Shown here in pieces: positions 1-11,500 of a stretch of 64,000 nucleotides of DNA (position 1 is the stretch's first letter; every line of letters begins with the position of its first letter). The notes beneath the pieces were generated by a model, which did not search any database, was not told the DNA's origin, and saw nothing but the letters and a program-made list of their open reading frames with translations. A program made the position numbers and the translations under genes. Origin of the DNA: Branchinecta lynchi. Taxonomy: Eukaryota; Arthropoda; Branchiopoda; Anostraca; Branchinectidae. Location: assembly GCA_023053575.1 (NCBI GenBank), contig JAKZAP010000014.1, positions 11,248,938 through 11,312,937 of the forward strand, in the 5' to 3' direction.

Positions 1-191
1 TAAATGTAGGGCTACAAAGCCCATCTACGAACTTGACTGGTCCGACGACCCAGCGAATCCTCACACCAAGCTTCATGAAAATATATCATTCCCTTCGAGA
101 GTTATCGTGCTTACAGACGGACGGACAGACGGACAACTTTTGCGATGTCATAGGTATCCCTCCACTTAAGTTTTGGGATCCCAAAAACTAT
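1..191 (+). mobile_element. GGATCCC-family element, 3' end fragment
   Basis: The 3' portion of the element: the CTACAAAGCCCATCTACGAA block, the AAGCTTCATGAAAATAT block, an (ACGG)-type run, then TTTTGCGATGTCATAGGTAT and the terminal palindrome TTTTGGGATCCCAAAA. The same order of blocks ends the copies at 5120 and 43228, and the minus-strand copies that begin at 13057, 34483 and 35934. The 5' part lies outside the window. Confidence 0.8.
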
Positions 192-249
192 TGACTGGCC
201 ACCCGAGAAAATATAAGCTATCGCTGAAAATTTCAAGTGATCTTAATCT

Positions 250-304
250 TTTTCTGGACCAAACATTAAATTTTTGGGATCCTATCGAAACCTGTGGTCT
301 TGTT
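250..304 (-). mobile_element. GGATCCC-family element, 5' end fragment
   Basis: Read on the minus strand this begins AACAAGACCACAGGTTTCGA, passes GGATCCCAAAAATTTAATG and matches the 5' end of the full copies (41675, and the minus-strand starts at 35595 and 37263). It lies about 60 bp from the 3' end at 191 in the opposite orientation, so two copies, or one rearranged copy, meet here. Confidence 0.6.
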
Positions 305-580
305 TTAAGCACGATTATTCAAAACTGCAAACTAAAGGACGAAGACAATCTGACGAAATTGCAACTGTTATTCTTTGTTGTTCGTTGATAATGATATTAA
401 TTAATTTCTAACCGGCTTTTAGTACAGCGGAGTAATAAAGAAAATGTCTGAAATGGCACGAAAGAAAAGATTAAAAGAACAAGTAATATTTAACGTAAAA
501 TCTTTAACAACACTATTAATACAGTGACACAAAATGGAATCTGGGATTTTGTCACTTCAATGACAGTTTAAACCTTTCAG

Positions 581-718
581 GCACCAGCGAGATGGCAGAT
601 CGCGGTTAACTGGTTGAAGGAGAGAATGGAAGTGAGTATTTGGAACTCAAACCAAGATAACGACTGCAGTAACGAGGACTCAAATACCAGAATATTCCAA
701 AGGACGACCTCCGCTCAG
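581..718 (+). CDS. internal coding exon of an unrecognised gene
   Basis: An open 46-codon stretch bounded by a pyrimidine-tract acceptor (AACCTTTCAG at 571-580) and a donor (CAG then GTAGGA at 719). It starts APARWQIAVNWLKERME and ends TTSAQ, phase 0 at both ends. The next exon (1397-1537) begins in phase 0 and ends in a stop, so the two join without a frame break. I do not recognise the protein family. Any 5' exons would lie upstream of the window. Confidence 0.4.
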
Positions 719-1396
719 GTAGGAATTATACTATTTGTTGGATACACGAGCACGTCTCTCTCTCTGTATTATATAGCACGTCGCTAGCAGTGGCTCTTGG
801 AAAGCCTTGGGCTGGCCAAACTTAAATCTGCGGGAATGCTCCATAAAGACTGCATAAATATACGAAAGAACACTTTTTACGGAAGAAAAAACGCTTTTGC
901 TGTGTATTTGACAAGATTAACCCTAATATGTAGTAAAAATTGACAATTGGGTAGTGGTTAATGTGAACATTTTATTAAGTGACCTTATAAAATATTAATT
1001 TTGAAAGCGTTTTCTCTGTGGCCACACTAATAGGGATCCTTTCGACTCACCGGTGACAGCATTAGAGCCTGCCTGCCGAGCAGGTTCGGGTTATTGGCAC
1101 CTTTGAGCACTATCCAGACACTGGTTTTAGTCCGAAAACGGGTTATAAGACCGGGGAGCAGTCACAGGTGAAAAAAAATGCAAAACCAGTTAACAGATAC
1201 ATCATTTGCTTATATCAGCGGGAAAAATGTGTCAGAAGAGGATGCGAATCCGTGTTCTGAGCGAACAGGCACGTGAGTGTGAGAAACTAACACTCACGAA
1301 AATGACGTGTAGTTGCTAAACCTACAATAATGTCGAACATGTATAGAACCAGAGTCTGAGACTACAATCTTTATAACGCATCGTCTCTTTATACAG

Positions 1397-1537
1397 GTCA
1401 CCCTGGAAGAAGCCACTGCCCTTTTAACGGACTGCGAAACGTCCGACATGGAAATGGACAACGCGAGTGAAGTTGACCCAGGTCAAGATGTTCGATTCGA
1501 CCTGGGTGAGGATGATGATAATAATTTTGTCGATTAA
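1397..1537 (+). CDS. terminal exon of the same unrecognised gene, acidic C-terminus
   Basis: Follows the acceptor CTTTATACAG at 1387-1396 and encodes 46 residues plus TAA. It is rich in acidic residues (LEEATALLTDCETSDMEMD, then an acidic run DLGEDDDNNFVD at the end), as in many nuclear proteins. Phase 0 matches the exon ending at 718. The gene ends about 0.8 kb from the 3' end of SNAPC3 on the other strand, so the two are convergent. Function unknown. Confidence 0.45.
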   Translation, partial: VTLEEATALLTDCETSDMEMDNASEVDPGQDVRFDLGEDDDNNFVD

Positions 1538-2307
1538 TTTTGTTGCATTTTACGGTATTTACAAAACATTTTTGTTCGCTACGACACCAACGCTTCCCCC
1601 CTATTGTTTGGGTAGACAAAGAAAGGACAATTTGACCTACGCCTGGCATTTACTCTTGGGTCAGAGGGAGGGGGGTGAAAATATCGATGCAGATTCGAAA
1701 TGATGCTTAAGTGCTGGATCACGGCCACGAATATTTGCTTGATCCGGGCGTAAACCAAAGTCCGAGACGCTAATTCTCTAGTTTATGCCCCCGTAGCATT
1801 GTACTCTGACACTACTATGTCAGAAGTTGGGACATTTAACACATGTTTGTGCATACTTGTGTTAAAAGTTGCGAGAATTTATCTGTTATGACCTTCTTCG
1901 TGTTACGATTCAGGATGATGAACCATTTAAAAGGGTCATAACAGACATATTCTCATCATATTTAACGCAAAGATGCGAACCCATGCGTTATTCTGTTATC
2001 AGACTTCTGACAAGCATTTTCCCTAATAATCTCTAACCCTGAGCAAAAATATGCGTTATCTTTCACTCGAGACACAAGTGGGTACATTGTAGCGAACTAA
2101 CGTCCCCGACTTAGGCGGGATGGCGTGGAATACACTATGAATACACTATACATCCTCCAAAGGGCAATTTTGGCGTCGCTTTGCAAGTCACGCAAAGAAA
2201 TGCGCATCGCACGAGCTGCACAAAACATGGAGACGTCGCGAATGTTCGCTCCAAAAATAAGCTTACGAGCGCGGACCAAGGAGACCCAGGTGAATTCGGT
2301 AATACCG

Positions 2308-2313
2308 TTTATT
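2308..2313 (-). terminator. poly(A) signal AATAAA of SNAPC3
   Basis: TTTATT on the plus strand is AATAAA on the minus strand, about 50 bases past the SNAPC3 stop codon at 2363. Position and sequence suit a canonical cleavage signal. Confidence 0.6.
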
Positions 2314-2362
2314 ACAAGAAAATAAAAAAAGGCTAAAACATTTCTGAGTGAAAAAGATGGAG

Positions 2363-2558
2363 CTAAATCTCCATGAGCACATCGGAATCCAGGTCGGTTC
2401 CGACATCTTTGAGATCAACGAATCGCAAATCTGGATCAACCCGGTACATTTTAAAATCCCCTACCTTTTCATCGCCTTTGTAGAAGTACCTCTCGGTGCA
2501 TAACTCGCAGAAGAATGCAGTAGGGACAGGGATCCTCTCACTACCCACGATCAGCCAC
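2363..2558 (-). CDS. SNAPC3: SNAPC3 exon 8 (stop codon)
   Basis: A 196-base terminal exon after CGTTTTTCAG. Encodes WLIVGSERIPVPTAFFCELC, then YFYKGDEKVGDFKMYRVDP, and ends TDLDSDVLMEI before TAG. The second CxxC (CELC) and the following aromatic block match the SNAP50 C-terminus. The tail is about 20 residues longer than I would expect from vertebrates. Confidence 0.9.
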
Positions 2559-5500
2559 CTGAAAAACGGTAGTAGTGTGAAGGTGTTGCGTCTTATAGGC
2601 TATACAAACAGTTCGCTGTTGTTGAGATGAATTAACAAACTAACCCCCGACGAGGTTCACATAGGGAGGAGGGGCAGGGAGGCGTGGATTGACCACTAGG
2701 TATTGGAAATGTTGTCTTAAGGTTAGCTGAAAGGGTCAATATGCGTATTCTCCATGTTCTCTTGAGTTCCCGTCCAGAAAGCTGTCCGCGGCGAATCAGT
2801 AGTAGCGTTTATGGTCGAGTGTTCCTTGGAAGAATCCACTTTGGAAAAAAGGGGTGTAAATGCGCATTTTGATGCCCCCCCCCCCCCTCCCGTTCATGGG
2901 CAGCTGGGCCCAGATTCCCCATGAGTTAAGTTCGTCTACGACAGGTCTCAAGTCCAACTCTTGTATATTTGGGGAGATATATCTATGGATGAGGATATCG
3001 GTGTAACAGCAACAAATAAGACGACGCGACGTCCTTTAATCTTTAATGAATAGTTGGAAACTGGACTGATTCGTCATATGATCGATGATATGCCGTTCTT
3101 AATGGGGGATATTAGGCTACTACGATTTGGTTTATTGCATTTGTTATTACCTTGCTAAGGAAGAAGAGGTTTAAAGGGACGGACTGGCTGGCAGACGATT
3201 GTTGGAACTCAAGCTGTTCCTGCAAGATCTTCATAATTTTTTTTTATTTATACTTGCGGTTTCTTTACATTTAAAGCTTTTAAAGGGACGATTCCAAATT
3301 AGGTTATTTCAATACTTGTTTGGTTATTGGGGATGTGAAATGTCTTGGTTCTAAAGCTGTTTGTATACAAAATGTGATAAACATTTTACTTTCAGACTCC
3401 ACGTCTCAGCGCTTGCGAACTTTGTTGCAGATACCATGGTATCTGTTACCACGGTAACTGGATCTGCAATTACTCGTTTTTGCAGTTACCGTGGTATCTC
3501 ATATTACGTTGCTCTGCAAAAATGACAAATGCGCTTTCATCACAAAAGAAGAACTGATATCCAGTCACATCACTTAATGCCAAACTTCTTTCCCACCAAT
3601 TTGACAAAATGCTAGGATCTATTGTTGGTGATGATGAAAGCGATATGACTTTTTCAGAAACTACGATCACTTACCACGGTCGGACTGTGGTATCTGAATA
3701 TCAGATGCCACGATAACTGGCCAGATACCACGATAACTGCAACAACTCCTTTTGACAGTGGTATCAGATACCACGGTAACTGCAAACACGACTTTAGACC
3801 GTGGTATCAGATACCATGGTATCTGCAGAAACGCAACTAGTATGGATACCCTGGATCTGGCTCACGCAGACGGACCAGTGAACTGAGCGGGTTTACATTG
3901 CTATCACGCGGGGATGACTGACATGGGAAGATGAAGGGTAGGCTGCCTAGTGATGACGCTGGTTAAGAAACAAAATAGTTGAACGCTTTAGGTCTTCAGT
4001 TCTGCTTTAAAGGATGAACTGAAGTGCCTAACAAACCATACTACCTAAGTCCTGCCTAAGTCTATACTATTTAAGGAACTCCTGGAAGACAATGTTTCGT
4101 TCCGTTTCGCGATTCGAAACCAAAGTGAGGGATACTCGAGTCTCACTGAAAAGCGCACTGCAATTACTCACGCCGAGACACATCCTTAAGAACAAGACCA
4201 AAGGTATCGATGGTATCCCAACAATCCAACATTTGATTCAAACAATTGGGTCATGTCTTCACCATTCAGTCTTCGTCAGATTCCCTGAATATTTTTACTG
4301 TTACAATAAAGTTAAAAAATGGATTCGGCATGTCTCCCTGCCCCGATACCGAATCTCTAATCGATTTCAGAAACAACTTTGAGCTTCAACCAAATATCCA
4401 GTTTCAGCCGAATTCATTCAGATGTGGTTTCAGCGGATCTACTTTCCCGCTCGACCAATATCTTATTAGCTAATAAAACATACATGTTTTACCTTAAATA
4501 CGAAACCCTCCTCTGCCTCTAAAGATGGGACTAAAAGACCCATCTACGATATTGACCTGTACTTTACCAGTGAATCCTCATTGAACAACATCCTCGCTTG
4601 AACAGCATATTTCCTCGTTTGAACATTCTATATCAACCCCTTCGACCTCCGATTACACTAGGTCTCTCCGACATCCATAGAATAAACAAATGAATAATCG
4701 TCATCCACGCGCGCAGATCTATATATTGGTTTGAGAATAAACGGCTAGGGACAGCTATAGCCGAAAATTGATCGACTTTGTGTCCGGTTTTCGCCGGATT
4801 CCGGGTGAACTACTTGTCCGGCAAGAAAATAACTTTCATATTCGGATTCAACATGTCTTCTTACCCCTAAATCACCTATCTCAATAGCTTTTAAAAAAAT
4901 ACTTTTTTTTGCCCCTAATATGAAACCCCCTCCCCCACCCCTAAATCTAGGGCTACAGAGCCCATCTATGAGCTTTACCTTACCCTTGACCCAAAGAGTC
5001 TTCACACCAAGTTTCATCAAAATATCTTATTCCCTTCGAGAATTATCGTGCTGAGAGACAGACGGACAACTTTTGCGATGTCATAGGTATCCCTCCACTT
5101 ACGTTTTGGGATCCCAAAAATTACTATATACTGTCCTGGTCGAACGGTTAGCACGCTGAACTCACAAGCGGCGGGTCGCTGGTTCGAGTCTCGTTGTCTC
5201 GAGGATTAGCGGCATTTCCCTGTAAGACAAGCCAAAGCCCACTCATTCTCAAATGGGTACCCAAAGAAATCTAGAGAAAAGCACTGGTAGCGTCGTATGA
5301 TTTGCATCCAACCACGCATAGCACTTTCAGCCGAGGGCAGTAAATCTGGTACCTGATTCACCGGATCAAGCAACTGCGCCACGCGAACTTTCAATGGTTC
5401 ACACACGATTTTTTTTTTTTTTTTTTGGTAAGGGATATCTTCGCGTCGCTGGTCTCAATGCTTACCTTGGTTTCGGCACATCGCATGCGTAACAACGTTC

Positions 5501-8500
5501 TTGCTTCGGTCCAGGCGTTCTTGTCAATATAGGGTAGTACTCGGGATTTCCTATGTCAGTCGGATGCAGCAGTCTGGAAATGTTATATATTATTGCAAAC
5601 GTTGGGTCTAAACACTTCGTTTTGGGGATCCCAGATGATAGTTAGGGATGGCTAAGATATCATATTTTAGCCCGTCCGACTGTCTCGTCTGAAAGCAGGA
5701 TAACTCTCGAGAATTTCAATGAAACTTGTTACACGGATTCCTAAGTCCAAAGTAAGGTTAAGGTTTGTTAGTCAACATATACGAGTCGAGGATGGGATGG
5801 AAAATAACAAATGGATATATAAAACTGCCAGGTCAAGCTGATATGGTCGAAACCTGAAATTTCAGAACCAAACTAATGCTTGTATAAGGAGGGGATACAC
5901 AGGTAAAACAATGTCCCGAACTTGGTCTCGGTTAAACAGTTGCTCTTTTGAACGAAAATGTGACAAACGGAACTCACTGGGGATGAATTTGTCCACTCGT
6001 GAGAGATTGTGGCAGGAATCCGAAAATAAAAACTTGAGTACAACAAATCAACAATCATGGAACTAATCAGAAGTAGTGGTCAAAGACACGCGGATCCACC
6101 AATGTTTGCTCAATCGCGATTCGCTAGGATTCGAATGGTGCGGAAATGTCGAACCGGAATTACAGCAATTGTATGTGACAGGAATCTAACAGAACCTGCA
6201 CGAGTGTGTGCGACGAAGCAGCTCAGCTGGGCATACTCCATTTTCTTATGTGTGTAAAAGTCGAAAAGTGAGTCTGCAATGGAACATACGGCTGTCGCAG
6301 AACTTTCTAATTGAAAGTTCTAGCAGCACAGATGAGAGCGTCTATGTAATACTTGGTTCAAATTCGTCGACTTATGCTGCTAGCACGACGTGAGGGATGT
6401 GATTAAGAAAATTAGAAACCGATACTATTCTTACTTATATTTTAATTTCGTATAATTTTATTTTTATTTTCTTATATTTTTAATTCAACTTTATATAACT
6501 TCCCTAAAATATAATTTCACTCTAATCAAATCGCCTCCTGGTTGGGTTGCTCTAATTAGTCGAGAACCGATGAAGCGAAAAATAATTATGCAGCATTACA
6601 CTGATCTGAACTACATTTATGCCATAACAAGGGGACATTGAACAAGGTTTATTCATAAATATTCTTTGAGCCCAAGCTGACTTCAAGCTGAACATATAGT
6701 CAGATAATGCATAAAACGAGTACGTCAGCTATGGTGCTTTAGCAGCAATATTTCGGCCTTTCTCGGCAAGGGTCCTCGTCAGGCTGTCTAAAGCCCCGTG
6801 CGACCTACAATTACCAGTCCACATTACACTAAAATTGTCCATAGTAGTTTTGTTCACGACTAATGACGTCACTGTCCACAGAAATGATACTGAATTGGGG
6901 ATATTAAGAATAACAAGAACAAATAATCCAACAGAACCTCCATCTTTGGTCCTACGCAGCGACCATGGATACCCCGACTCCATGTGTTGACACCCGTCTA
7001 GTTCCCTACTCGCGCTGCGAATAACAGAGGGAAATACAGACGTGCAGTACCCGCTCTGCAGTTACACGTGACGTTACAATGGAAGACAACCAATCGGGTG
7101 GTACTCTCGAAATTTTTTCTCCGGGGCTCTATTGCGATGAAGCTGTTTATAGAGGTAAAGAACTGTGACGTTCCGCGTACCTCCAATACTCCGCTCGTTT
7201 GCACCGGGAAGGGTATCGGGGATATATACAACTTCCCATGGTCGTATTGTAGAGATAGGGAGATAGAGGTTCTCGTGCTTATTTGTTGTTGACATAAAGC
7301 AACCGATGATTCTTTCGACTACAGCGCTACGCCACATAGTTGACTACAACGGCATCTAGGGCTAGTCTTCGACGCTAATATATAACTGTTGGTGAATGGA
7401 ACTGGGCTTAAGGCTTTTCCAAAATTAGCGTGACAAAACAACCTGAGCTCCGTACCTAGCGTCGACGAAAAGGATTAGGTGCTCGCACTCAGCAAAATGG
7501 TGGTAGACGTACGGGAAACCCAACCGTAGCTCCAGGTCGTCAAAACATGTTTCTTCCATCAGAGCGGACTGAAAGTTGGCGGGTCGGATTTTCGTTTTAT
7601 CCCACTGAATCAGAGTTTGGCTGTATCGTGTTGACCCCGACCTCCGCATATCATCATACAGTGTCCTCCCAATATGCAACATTCCAGAAGGATAAAGGTC
7701 CTAAAAAGAGTAGAAGAAATTAGGAACCACAGTGGCGTTTTCATGCTTAATTTCTTAGCTTTCACTCAAGCACAGCTTTTCCCTGGACTTTCGAAACAAG
7801 CTCCGCCCAACTACCGCAGAAACAGTTGGACACTTTGCGAATGTCGTTCAATTTGCCCGGCACGCCAACCGTAACTTCACTGTCAGAAGTTTCATAACAG
7901 ATAACACAAGGATGCGCAGTTTTCATCACATAACACTTGGAATGTTATCTGTTACGATTCTACAAACGTTTGGATAATAAGCATTGACAAGAAGAGCAGA
8001 ACAAGTATCTGCTGACTTTTCCGATATCACGGTGAGAAAAAAGTCAGCAAATGTTTTTCCGGCGGTGTTTCGGCTATTCTTGCATGATTGAATTGTCTGA
8101 ATCGTAACGTTTGAAAATCATAACAGCAAGCATCGTACGTGTTGCCATCTGCTAAAACTGCGCATCCTTGTGTTATCTATTATGAAACTTCTGACAGTGA
8201 CAGTAATTGTCGACATCGTGTGTATTTTTGTGTTAATGAATGGACCAGATGATTTAGGCATAGTTCTTTTTTATACATTATTTTGTACTCCTCAGTTCTG
8301 AGGGAAATAAATGAATAAATAAATACCGGAATTCACTGAGACGTGAAGGAGAATTACTGTTTATAATTTTTCTGTAAACAATGCGAACGTTCTGATGAGT
8401 TGGACGTATCACTGCATATGGGGATCAGGGAGGCGGCTACTATTTCCTGGCAGGCTGGGAAACTCAGATACTACGGGAACCAAGCTTGATACTTACACAG

Positions 8501-11500
8501 ATAAGTCCGCATTCGTAATCACCCACGTTCTTCCTATCGTTACTCAGCTCAGACAGAAGGACCTTGTTGTTTATGCATGGAATAACGTCCCTCAAGTCGG
8601 TTAGCTTTTGCTTTCCATAGAACTGAAACTCGACGAAGTTATCCAGGTGCCTGTGAATAAAAGACCATCACATTATATGTTTCCCCAGAGCTCCTTAGGT
8701 TGCGTTCCCCAACTTAACGATCGTTAACAAATTGTTAACAGTTGTTAACTTTTTGCGTTCCACGTTTCTGATTTCAAAATTTAAGCTCCGCCCACCTACA
8801 ATTTCCGTTCCTGAGCTTAACGATTGTTAACTATTTTGTAACGATGGTCGGTGAGCATCGTTTCAAAAAAGTTAACAATCGCAAAACTGGGAAAAGTTAA
8901 CGATCGTTAAAGCTGCAGTTAGCTCCGCCCCGAAGTAAAGTTAACGATGGTTAACAATTGTTAAGTTTGGGGAACGCAACCTTAGTTTCTTACGGCGACA
9001 AGGGAAAATTTTAACGCCAAACATCATAATAAATAAAGAAAGAAAGGGAGAACAAAATAAGCCACATAGGCAGTGAATGATGATAGTGAATAAAAGACTT
9101 ACGGCATCACCTTCCTGACAGCTGCTCCCTCTACGGGTGCATAAACACGGACAGTGTAAACGATGTCTGGCGACGATTCAGCTTCACGGTCTCGATCTGT
9201 TTCGTTAGTCGGCTGGGGTTCCAGTTTCTTGTAAAGACTCGTGCTGTCTGTAGGTTCACTAACCTGCAAAAACATAACTTCAGCCACGGTGGGGGGGGGG
9301 GGGTAGGCGTGTCGGAAGGTCACGAGTCCCGCCGGCAGTAGCACTGGTCGAATTCTTCAAATCTGAGCAGCAAACACGCGCTCTGTTCTTTGCAACATCG
9401 GACCTCTGGATCATCAGGCGTCCCTACACTACATACGCATAACATCTACAAGTCTGCAAACACGCGCACAGGATGGTCTGGATGGTCATGTGCTCGCAGC
9501 CTCGTATAACGCCCATAAGTCTGCTGAACCCCCGGACCATGGCAAAATGCGCACTAAAAGATGTTTCCAGCATGCACAAGTCCAGAGATGTGCAAATCCG
9601 ACTATGATAGGATTCGAATCAAAATCCAGGGCTAGGTACAAATCCGAATCCACCATTTCATGCTGAGGATTGGAATCAGGAATAGAATCGACCTAACAAA
9701 AATCTAACAAAAATCACTGAAGTTCAAATATTCATTAATAAGTACAGCTTTAATTATAGTTTTTAATGTTATGAGCGACAGACTCTGATTCAAACAAGAT
9801 TCATATTTGTTCCAATATTTAGTAATAATATTTTTAGGAGAAAATCTTGATCGCTCAGAAATCATTAAAGGCATAGCAAGCTTACTTGAAGTCATGTTCA
9901 AGTAAGTCATCCGATTAACTTAGACTCATGTCTAAGTTAATCGGATAACGTGACAGATTACTGATTTTGGTTGGTGGTGGAGACCAAAAAGTTGATTTGC
10001 CTAAGCCCAGTGTGTAAAAATTGGGAAACGAAACTGAAAGGATGTAGACTAGAAACTTGAGCGGATTCGCAAGATTTGAGGGTTGGAGTCCGAATCCGAA
10101 TCCACCCCGACAACCAAAAGATTCGAATCCGGCCAAAAGGACGAATCCTGGATTCGAATCCGGATTCGCCTATCTCTGTGCACAACCAGAACAGCAAGAG
10201 CTACGAGCTCATAAGGCACTTGTTACGAGTAGGTGGTACAAGAAAGCAGAAGAGAACTTTACAAAACAGCGCGCCATCCAAAAATGCGGTTCGGACCTAG
10301 AATTAGGATATCTAGTCTCCCTCAAGTCAGAAAATTTTCGACATCAGCTCCAAGCCATCGCCAACCTTCCAAATTTCAACCCAAGAAATCCACTCGCTAT
10401 GTGCGAAACGTGCCCAAGATTTTCTGTACCCCCCTCGGTACCCCCTTCCAACTCCCCATATACCGCGGCCGAATCTGGTCAGGACTCCTAACTGGGTCAT
10501 CTGAGGCATTTTTTCTTACCCCCTATCTTTCACTCAAATCTGAGCATTTTTGGGGGAACTTCCGGTACCCCCCCCACCGTGGTCGGATCAGATTCGATCC
10601 TTAAAATACGTCATTGAAGGCATATGATCTCTGTACCTTCCAAGTTTCATTCAAATCACTACAATTGTTTGACCCTTATGTGAACCACATAATTTCCGGG
10701 AATCCCCCTCCAACTCCGCCCACCATGGCTGAAGACGACTCGAAAACATAAATATCGCATCTCTGACTTATTCTCTTCCCGCCCTTAAAGTTTGACTGGA
10801 GATCTCCAAATATCCGAGTCCCGCTCCCCCCCCCCCCCCCCACCTTGGTCGGATCCTGACCGAACAATAAATAACAACTTGCATCTTATTTTGTCCATCC
10901 GTTTGGTTTTTGTGCATGTCAAAAGCTTTTCACAACCCCCATGATGGTCGGATAGGGGAAACGACTATTCTCAAGTCAGTCTGTTCGGGTCCGTGATTCT
11001 CCTAGATCGTCAGGAACTTTCGAACTTGCGGGATCGCCAGAATTAAGCCCCCCCCCCCAACTCCCCCACAGTGACCGAATCCCGTCCTCTTATGTCAATG
11101 AAATATTTAGAACTTGTGCTTGTTCTTCCCACCAAGTTTCATCCCGACCCTCCACTCCGAGCGTTTCCAAAGATTTCCGGTTCCTCCCTCCAACTCCTCC
11201 CAAAGTCACCGGATCCGGTCCAGATTTAAAATGGGCATCTGAGGCACTACGTCTTTCTAAATCTCATAACTCCCGCCATCTAGACCACTGAAACGGGGCA
11301 AGCTCCACTATCAAGTTTCATTTAAATCCGATAACCCGTTCAATAGCTGAGCTTGCCACTAGATTCCGGATTCCCCATCCCTACACTCCCCCACGGTGGT
11401 CGGATCGAGGAAACGACATTCTCAAGTCAATCTGTTCGGGCACCTGATAAGCCTGCCAAGTTTCATCGTCCTAGCACACCCGGAAGTACCGAACTCGTAG

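Noticed and set aside
5131..5205. A functional tRNA gene
   Set aside because: A-box- and B-box-like motifs are present, but I could not fold a seven-base acceptor stem with matching arms, and a non-tRNA body with a terminal T tract follows. Scored as a SINE.
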